DNA of 6,339 nt, taken from JBASNZ01 sp049657775. GTDB lineage: Bacteria > Actinomycetota > Coriobacteriia > Anaerosomatales > Anaerosomataceae. The DNA lies in assembly GCA_049657775.1 (NCBI GenBank), contig JBASNZ010000074.1, forward strand, positions 1-6,339, in the 5' to 3' direction. How positions within the stretch are numbered: position 1 is the first letter of the stretch; each line of letters opens with the position of its first letter. Of the stretch, positions 1 to 5,100 are shown in pieces. The position numbers and the translations under genes were made by a program. Below the pieces are notes generated by a model. The model saw nothing but the letters and a program-made list of their open reading frames with translations. It had not been told where the DNA came from and did no database searches.

Positions 1-768
1 GCGCAGTTTGATGCCATCCCAGATGAAGCGCCCCGACGTCGTGGCGATCCACGACCTGAACGCAACGACGCTCGCAATGACGGCTGCAACGACCACCAAC
101 CCAGGCCAGCTGCGCGCGCCATCCGAAACGGCAACCAGAATCTGCGTTGGCAGGGGAAGCGTGCCCCCCATGTCGCTGAACATCTTCTGGAACGTGGGCA
201 CCACGAAGATCATCATCGCGACCAGCACTATCAGTACAAGAGCGCCCATCGCTATCGGGTAGGTCATGGCCGATTTGATCTTGGCTTTGAGCTGCGCGTC
301 GCGCTCGAAGTGATCGGCGACTCGAACGAGCACCTCGTCGAGCACACCTCCGGTCTCTCCCGCACGGACCATGTTGATGAAGATCGGCGGAAAGACCTTG
401 GGGTGCCTGGACATCGCTTCCGAAAGCGACTGACCAGCTTCGACGTCGCGACCCACCTGGGAGATGATGTCGCGGAGTTCCTTGCTCTCGGACTGGCCGC
501 TGAGGATGCTCAAGCACTTGGTGAGCGAGAGACCGGCGTTGATCATCGTGGCGAACTGCCTGGCGAAGATGGTGATGTCCTTCATCTTCACTGGGCTGCC
601 GAACTGGATCTTGCTGAGGGCCGCCAGGCGGTCCTCGTTCAGATCAAGGATGATGTAGCCCATTTGGCGGAGCTTCGCGGCGACGGAGTCGCGACTCTCG
701 CCCTCGAGCCTGCCGCTGACGACCTTGCCGGTCTTGTCGCGAACGCTGTACTTGAATGTAGTCGCCAT
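1..768 (-). CDS. pilC: Type IV pilus inner-membrane platform protein PilC (GspF family), 3' end cut by window edge
   Basis: PilC/GspF proteins form the inner-membrane platform on which PilB and PilT act to add or remove pilin subunits. My translation from the ATG at 768 stays open to base 1 and gives 256 residues, starting MATTFKYSVRDKTGKVVSG. The family is usually about 400 residues, so roughly the last third is missing. The N-terminal segment (1-60) is the usual short cytoplasmic lead. The first T2SSF domain spans about 67-190, with FARQFATMINAGLSL (68-82) and GETGGVLDEVL (137-147), both typical of the family. A first membrane helix lies at about 172-192 (GALVLIVLVAMMIFVVP), and a second hydrophobic stretch at about 221-237. 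An AGAGG Shine-Dalgarno sits 8 bases before the ATG. The gene starts 24 bases after the pilT stop, so co-transcription and probably coupled expression are expected. The family call is firm; PilC rather than GspF rests on the adjacent pilT. Confidence 0.95.
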   Translation of the reverse strand, partial: MATTFKYSVRDKTGKVVSGRLEGESRDSVAAKLRQMGYIILDLNEDRLAALSKIQFGSPVKMKDITIFARQFATMINAGLSLTKCLSILSGQSESKELRDIISQVGRDVEAGQSLSEAMSRHPKVFPPIFINMVRAGETGGVLDEVLVRVADHFERDAQLKAKIKSAMTYPIAMGALVLIVLVAMMIFVVPTFQKMFSDMGGTLPLPTQILVAVSDGARSWPGLVVVAAVIASVVAFRSWIATTSGRFIWDGIKLR

Positions 769-792
769 GATGTGCGCCTCTTTCGTTCCCTG

Positions 793-1854
793 CTAACGGG
801 TCCGGCCCAGCAACGTCATGAGTATGTTCGGGTCGATCGCCCGCTGCAGTGCAGCCTCAAGGCTCACGAGGCCTCTACGCTGCAGATCGGCGAGGCTCTG
901 ATCCATCGTGACCATACCATACTGGTGCCCTGACTGCATCGCGCTCATAAGCTGGTGTGTCTTGCCCTCCCGGATCATGTTCCTGATTCCGGCAGTAGGT
1001 ATCAGGACCTCGCACGCGACCACCCGGCCAGTACCTTGTATCGTCGGAAGCAGCTGCTGACTTAAGATGCCCTGCAGGGTTCCTGCCAATTGAACGCGAA
1101 CCTGCTGCTGCTGATACGGCGGGAAGACGTCGATGATCCGGTCGATCGTCTGCGCGGCGTCTTGCGTGTGAAGCGTCGCGAGCACCAGGTGCCCCGTCTC
1201 AGCAGCAGTCAGTGCGGCCGAGACGGTCTCAAGATCACGCATCTCACCGATCAGGATCACATCAGGGTCCTGGCGGAGTACGTACTTCAGGGCGCAGGAG
1301 AAGGACTTGGTGTCGGATCCCACCTCGCGCTGGTTCACCATCGCCGCCTTGTGGTGGTGCAGATACTCGATGGGATCCTCAACGGTCATGATATGGACCT
1401 CTTGGTGCTCGTTGATGTAGTCGACCATCGCAGCCAGAGTCGTGGACTTGCCGGATCCGGTTGGACCCGTCACCAGCACGAATCCTCGTGGCTTCGCACA
1501 CAGCGACTCCATCACCTTCGGGAGACCAAGTTGTTCGAAAGACCGTATCTGCACGGGTATGTGCCTGAACGCGGCCCCCAGGCTCATACGCTGGTAATAA
1601 GCGTTCACACGGAAGCGACCAGAACCGGGGAGCGCATACGCGAAGTCGTACTCCCACTCCCGTTCCAGTCGTTCGCGCTGATCTTGAGTGAGGATCGCAT
1701 AGAGGAGCTGTTTTGTGTCCTTGGCGGATAGTCTGGGCAGATCCGAAAGTATCAGGCGCCCGTTGATGCGCATCACCGGCGGCATGCCAACGGCAAGATG
1801 CAGGTCGGACCCTCCGCGCTCGACCAACTCCATCAATAGCTCGTTCAGATCCAC
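793..1854 (-). CDS. pilT: Type IV pilus retraction ATPase PilT
   Basis: PilT is the hexameric cytoplasmic ATPase that powers pilus retraction (twitching motility, DNA uptake). The 353-residue product has the usual family length. An N-terminal PAS-like region (about 1-100) with SDLHLAVGMPPVMRINGRL (16-34) is the classic PilT opening. It is followed by Walker A GPTGSGKST (130-138, Lys136), the Asp box VEDPIEY (158-164), Walker B DVILIGEMRDLET (198-210, catalytic Glu204) and the His box HLVLATLHTQDA (222-233). The PilT-specific AGIRNMIREGKTHQL element (288-302) is present with only Met in place of the common Leu, and GMVTMDQSL lies near the C-terminus. It lacks the tetracysteine zinc site and MshEN domain of PilB, which separates the two ATPases here. 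The start is GTG with a strong Shine-Dalgarno. The gene lies 27 bases after pilB and 24 before pilC. All catalytic motifs are intact. Confidence 0.97.
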   Translation of the reverse strand: MDLNELLMELVERGGSDLHLAVGMPPVMRINGRLILSDLPRLSAKDTKQLLYAILTQDQRERLEREWEYDFAYALPGSGRFRVNAYYQRMSLGAAFRHIPVQIRSFEQLGLPKVMESLCAKPRGFVLVTGPTGSGKSTTLAAMVDYINEHQEVHIMTVEDPIEYLHHHKAAMVNQREVGSDTKSFSCALKYVLRQDPDVILIGEMRDLETVSAALTAAETGHLVLATLHTQDAAQTIDRIIDVFPPYQQQQVRVQLAGTLQGILSQQLLPTIQGTGRVVACEVLIPTAGIRNMIREGKTHQLMSAMQSGHQYGMVTMDQSLADLQRRGLVSLEAALQRAIDPNILMTLLGRTR

Positions 1855-1860
1855 AGGCCA

Positions 1861-1868
1861 CCTCCCCC
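1861..1868 (-). promoter_or_regulatory. Strong Shine-Dalgarno of pilT
   Basis: On the minus strand this reads GGGGGAGG, ending 6 bases before the GTG at 1854. It fixes GTG as the pilT start, since no ATG is available at the conserved N-terminus. It lies in the 27-base gap after the pilB stop. Confidence 0.8.
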
Positions 1869-1881
1869 GCGACTGTTGACC

Positions 1882-3552
1882 CTAGGCGATCACGCGCGCG
1901 ATCTCTTCGAGCGACGTGAGGCCCATTCTCACCTTCTCCAGACCATCCTGCTTGAGCGTGAGCATCCCCTGCTCCACAGCCGCATCCTTGATCTCATCGG
2001 CCCTGGCGCCCGCAACCGTCAGATCGGATATCTCCTCGCTGATCAGCATAACCTCGTGAACGCCCATTCGCCCGCGATAGCCCGTACCTCCGCACTTCTT
2101 ACAGCCGACCGCGCGTTGCAGCTTCTCTGGCAAGTTGTCCTCACGATAGCCTGCATCCAGAAGCGCTTGCCGGGGAGGCGTGAACTCCTCCTTGCAATCC
2201 TTGCACAGCCTACGGGCGAGCCGCTGGGCCAACACGCAGTCGACAGCGGACGCGACCAGGAAGGGCTCGACGCCCATCTCGACAAGACGAGTGATCGCGC
2301 CGGGTGCGTCGTTGGTGTGCAGGGTGGAGAGCACGAGGTGTCCGGTTAGGGCGGATTCGATGGCGATCTGCGCGGTCTCCTGATCCCGAATCTCACCGAC
2401 CAGGATGACATCGGGCGAGCACCGAAGGAACGACCGGAGCGCTCTGGCGAATGTCAGGCCAGCCTTTACGTTGGTCTGTATCTGGTTGACTCCGGGCAGA
2501 CGATACTCCACCGGATCCTCGGCAGTGATGATGTGCCTGCCCGGATCGTTCAGGACGTTGACGGCGGCGTACAGCGTCGTTGACTTGCCCGAGCCGGTGG
2601 GCCCGGTTACGAGGATGGTACCGTATGGTTTCTTGAATGAAGACTCGAACCTTTCCAGCGCGGTGTCGATAAAGCCCAGGTCGTCAAGCTTGAGCATGAT
2701 GCTGTCTTTCCGAAGGATACGCAGAACGACACGTTCCCCATACACAGTGGGCAGTGTTGAGACACGGAGGTCCATATGGTGGCCGCTAACGGTAAGGGCG
2801 GCGTGACCATCCTGGGGCTTACGCGACTCCGCGATGTCCATGTCCGCCATGATCTTGAAGCGGCTGATGATGGACTGCTGCGTGGCTTTGGGGCTCCGCA
2901 TCATCTCGTGGAGCACACCGTCGATGCGGTACCTGACCCGCATGTCCTTCTCTTGCGGCTCGATATGGATGTCCGACGCGCGGTCGGTGACGGCCTTGTT
3001 GATGATGTAGTTGACCAGCTTCACGATCGGCGCCTCATCGGCGACTTCGGTCATCGAAGCCAGGTCGACCATGTCAACGTCTTCTGTGCCGAGGAAGTCC
3101 GTGTCCAACTGCTCGGCGACGCGGTAGTACTCGTCTACTGCTGCGGTGATGTCGTCCTTGGTCGAGATCGCGGGACGGATCTCGTAGCCGGTGATGATCC
3201 GCAGGTCGTCAAGTGCGAGCACGTTTTGCGGGTCCGCCATAGCAACGACAAGATGGTTGTTCTCGTCGAACTCGACCGGCATGAGCGAGTACCTGGTCGC
3301 CAGGTCCTTGGGCACGATGGCGATGGCCGACGGATCCGGCCGCTTGGTGTTGAAGTCGATGTACGGAATGCCGATCTGGCGCGCCATAACGGCAAGGATC
3401 GCACCCTGCGTCGCATACCCGAGGTCTACCAGAACGCGCCCGAGCGGACTGCCAGTTGCTTTGTGGACTTCCAGGGCATCGTTGAGCTGGCGCTCCGATA
3501 TCACGCCCGCACGCATGAGTAGTTGTCCGAGACGCTGACCCGCTTCAGCCAA
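1882..3552 (-). CDS. pilB: Type IV pilus assembly (extension) ATPase PilB with MshEN N-terminal domain
   Basis: PilB is the cytoplasmic hexameric ATPase that drives pilin polymerisation through PilC. I place the start at the TTG at 3552 (556 residues), because AGGAG lies 8 bases upstream and the family homology begins there. The frame stays open to a GTG at 3606 (574 residues), but that GTG has only a GAGG-like stretch directly abutting it. Residues 7-59 form an MshEN/T2SSE_N domain with two 24-residue RLGxxL-type motifs. The T2SSE ATPase core follows: Walker A GPTGSGKST (317-325, Lys323), Asp box ITAEDPVEY (342-350), Walker B DVILVGEIRD (381-390, Glu387) and His box GHLVLSTLHTND (404-415). 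Four cysteines (450, 453, 484, 487) make the CxxC...CxxC zinc site that distinguishes PilB/GspE from PilT. Before Walker B the sequence is LRCSPDV where family members usually read LRQDPD. Co-transcription with pilT and pilC, and the absence of other secretion genes, favour PilB over GspE. Confidence 0.95.
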   Translation of the reverse strand: MAEAGQRLGQLLMRAGVISERQLNDALEVHKATGSPLGRVLVDLGYATQGAILAVMARQIGIPYIDFNTKRPDPSAIAIVPKDLATRYSLMPVEFDENNHLVVAMADPQNVLALDDLRIITGYEIRPAISTKDDITAAVDEYYRVAEQLDTDFLGTEDVDMVDLASMTEVADEAPIVKLVNYIINKAVTDRASDIHIEPQEKDMRVRYRIDGVLHEMMRSPKATQQSIISRFKIMADMDIAESRKPQDGHAALTVSGHHMDLRVSTLPTVYGERVVLRILRKDSIMLKLDDLGFIDTALERFESSFKKPYGTILVTGPTGSGKSTTLYAAVNVLNDPGRHIITAEDPVEYRLPGVNQIQTNVKAGLTFARALRSFLRCSPDVILVGEIRDQETAQIAIESALTGHLVLSTLHTNDAPGAITRLVEMGVEPFLVASAVDCVLAQRLARRLCKDCKEEFTPPRQALLDAGYREDNLPEKLQRAVGCKKCGGTGYRGRMGVHEVMLISEEISDLTVAGARADEIKDAAVEQGMLTLKQDGLEKVRMGLTSLEEIARVIA

Positions 3553-3649
3553 GCGATTAGCTCCTAGCGCGAATCTCCCGTGTGGATGCCCCCTGGCGGC
3601 GCGCACACCTCAATGGTACGTCATACGCGGCCCTCGCGGAATGCGGATA
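3553..3649 (-). other. 97-base intergenic gap before pilB
   Basis: This is the longest non-coding gap in the window. It contains the pilB ribosome site and the in-frame codons up to an alternative GTG at 3606. I see no convincing -35/-10 pair and no stem-loop followed by a T-run, so nothing clearly separates pilB transcription from the upstream genes. A weak or activator-dependent promoter cannot be excluded by eye. Confidence 0.5.
3561..3565 (-). promoter_or_regulatory. Shine-Dalgarno that sets the TTG start of pilB
   Basis: The minus strand reads AGGAG here, 8 bases before the TTG at 3552. This is the best-placed ribosome site in the region. It argues that pilB starts at this rare TTG codon rather than at the in-frame GTG at 3606. 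Confidence 0.75.
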
Positions 3650-4555
3650 CTAGCCCTGCGGCGGCTGGCGCCGGGCGACGTGCAGGTCGTCGAGGAGCAC
3701 CGCGGCAAGGCGCTGGAACTCCGCGTACGTGCGGGTACCAGGCTTCACGCCAACACGCGCCTCTCCAACGGTGAATGCGAGCTCCACGGGCGCGACCATG
3801 TGGTACTCGTTCTCCGACGCGATGACCGCTCGCTCAGAGCTGGCCATCCCGCTCGCAGCAGAAAGCACCTGTCCGGTCGGGAGCCTGGACTCCATCACGG
3901 GAGGCATCGGGGCCGGCTCGGGTTCGGGCATCGGGGCCGGCTCGGGTTCGGGCATCGGGGCCGGGATCTCGGGCGCGGGCACCGGTTCTGATGACGATGC
4001 CGACCATACGCCGCCAAGGCCATACGCCGCAATCAGATCCGAGACCTCATCGTGCTCCGCGGGTCCCGCGGTGACGGATGCCTCGTCGAGTTCCACGGCA
4101 GTGGGTGCCATCTCCGGTATGGTCGCATCTAGGGACGTGACGACTTCTTCAGCCGCCGGGGCTGATGCGTGGGGTTCGGCGAGCGTGAGCAAGATCGACT
4201 CGACCGCGTTCGCCTGCTCGGAGGAGGTGGCGGCCATTGCCGGCTGTACATCCGGAACCGACCGAGCGTCAGGTTCGGCGGGAGTCGATGTTCCCTGCGG
4301 CTCCTCTGGCTGCCAGGCCGATGTCCGGAGAGGGGCGCCGAAGATCGACTCCCCCGCATCGGCCTGGGTAAAGACGTCTGAGCCCTCCCGGGGAAGGATG
4401 ATGCCCACCGGTTCCTGTATCTCCGAACCGTCCTCGGTGATCCGACGGTGGCGAACCGCCCGCAGGTAGGCGCCGAGCGCGACGAAGAGATAGCCCAGCA
4501 GGACGATGAAGAGGAGAAGGAGTCCCCCGAGAATGTAGAGCCGGGCATCCACCAC
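3650..4555 (-). CDS. Uncharacterised single-pass membrane protein with Pro/Glu-rich cytoplasmic tail
   Basis: I do not recognise a named family. The 301-residue product starts at a GTG, followed at once by a second GTG, only 2 bases after the stop of the GTPase gene. There is no strong Shine-Dalgarno, so translation is probably coupled to the GTPase. Residues about 7-31 (YILGGLLLLFIVLLGYLFVA) form one strong membrane helix with no signal-peptidase site. The helix is followed by RAVRHRR (32-38), which by the positive-inside rule puts the long C-terminal part in the cytoplasm. Residues 80-220 are low-complexity, rich in Ala, Pro, Glu and Ser, with a Pro/Glu repeat (PAPMPEPE units, about 198-217). 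The last 50 residues (about 254-295, PVELAFTVGEARVGVKPG onward, then a helical AEFQRLAAVLLDDLHVARR) look more ordered and may be a small binding domain. Position suggests a membrane anchor or scaffold for the GTPase or the pilus motor; this is inference. Confidence 0.85.
   Translation of the reverse strand: MVDARLYILGGLLLLFIVLLGYLFVALGAYLRAVRHRRITEDGSEIQEPVGIILPREGSDVFTQADAGESIFGAPLRTSAWQPEEPQGTSTPAEPDARSVPDVQPAMAATSSEQANAVESILLTLAEPHASAPAAEEVVTSLDATIPEMAPTAVELDEASVTAGPAEHDEVSDLIAAYGLGGVWSASSSEPVPAPEIPAPMPEPEPAPMPEPEPAPMPPVMESRLPTGQVLSAASGMASSERAVIASENEYHMVAPVELAFTVGEARVGVKPGTRTYAEFQRLAAVLLDDLHVARRQPPQG
3904..3965. repeat. 24-bp tandem repeat in the Pro/Glu-rich linker
   Basis: Two identical 24-bp units (3904-3927 and 3928-3951) are followed by a third partial copy that matches for 13 bases from 3952. 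The unit is a multiple of three and encodes PAPMPEPE on the minus strand, so copy-number change would alter linker length by 8 residues without a frameshift. It lies inside the membrane-anchored protein gene. Confidence 0.9.
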
Positions 4556-4557
4556 TA

Positions 4558-5085
4558 TCAGCTCATGCTGTCGAGAATGCCGTAGAGCAGACCGAGCAAG
4601 ACGCCCTTGACGCTCTCCTTGTCACGCGCATCGCAGGGCAGCAGCGGGACCTCGTCGAGCAGCTTGATCTCCGAGCGAACGCGCTGTAGCGCGGGAATGT
4701 CATCCGCGGCGACCTTGTTAGCGGCCACCACGAAGGGCACGTCGGACATGTTGGTGAAGAACTCGATCATGCCGGCCGCGTCACTGAGGGACTCGTTGGA
4801 CGTAGCGTCAACGAGCACCACGAAGCCGAGCATCCCTTCTGACAGAGTCTCCCACATGAATGAGAAGCGTTCCTGACCAGGTGTCCCGAAGAGGTACAGC
4901 ACGACCTCGTCGGAGATGGTGATGCGGCCGAAGTCCATCGCGACCGTCGTCTCGCCGCCGCCTTGACCTGACCCGTCGCTCACCTGTCGCTCGGTCGACA
5001 GGACGGTGATCTCGCTCACGGACTTGATGAACGTGGTCTTGCCCGCGTTGAACGGGCCCGTCACCACGACCTTGACTGACTGCAT
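4558..5085 (-). CDS. Small Ras-like GTPase (MglA/CvnD/COG2229 type)
   Basis: The product is a 175-residue single-domain cytoplasmic GTPase, close to the usual size of prokaryotic Ras-like switches. The P-loop GPFNAGKTT (10-18, Lys16) is intact. Switch I probably includes Thr47/Thr48 in ETTVAMDFG (46-53). The G3 region reads LFGTPGQERF (65-74): Gly67 replaces the usual Asp of DxxG while Gln71 is kept. This is the pattern I recall for actinobacterial CvnD-like proteins and resembles the TVPGQ of MglA. G4 is NKVA (123-126), lacking the Asp of NKxD, with Asp128/129 nearby. CDARD (151-155) probably serves as G5. The ATG has GGAG 7 bases upstream (5093-5096). It lies 15 bases after the upstream acidic-protein gene and 2 bases before the membrane-protein gene. 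Placement in a pilus operon suggests spatial or on/off control of the T4P motor, as MglA does in Myxococcus; that function is inference. No MglB/roadblock partner is visible in this window. Confidence 0.92.
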   Translation of the reverse strand: MQSVKVVVTGPFNAGKTTFIKSVSEITVLSTERQVSDGSGQGGGETTVAMDFGRITISDEVVLYLFGTPGQERFSFMWETLSEGMLGFVVLVDATSNESLSDAAGMIEFFTNMSDVPFVVAANKVAADDIPALQRVRSEIKLLDEVPLLPCDARDKESVKGVLLGLLYGILDSMS

Positions 5086-5100
5086 GCGCCTGCTCCGTTC

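Noticed and set aside
310..933. Plus-strand open frame (207 codons) spanning the pilT/pilC junction
   Set aside because: It overlaps two conserved genes on the other strand, and no family features are visible.
2776..3522. Long plus-strand open frame (248 codons) opposite pilB
   Set aside because: It lies entirely antisense to the conserved pilB coding sequence. Its product has no recognisable motif and reflects high-GC codon bias on the opposite strand.
1882..3552. GspE of a type II secretion system instead of PilB
   Set aside because: The adjacent pilT, which type II systems lack, and the pilB-pilT-pilC order point to a type IV pilus.
3610..3640. Possible terminator hairpin in the gap before pilB
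   Set aside because: Only a short CGCG...CGCG self-complementary stretch with no following T-run on the minus strand.
3553..3649. Possible promoter for pilB
   Set aside because: A TATGAC-like hexamer exists on the minus strand but has no matching -35 at suitable spacing, and the GC-rich context makes chance matches likely.
3904..3965. CRISPR-like direct repeats
   Set aside because: The units are adjacent without spacers, are in frame and encode a Pro/Glu linker.
3729..4469. Plus-strand open frame (246 codons) with Gly/Ser repeats
   Set aside because: It is the antisense shadow of the membrane protein gene; the GSGSGIGAG repeat is simply the reverse reading of the PAPMPEPE repeat. The minus frame has a membrane helix and tight operon spacing.
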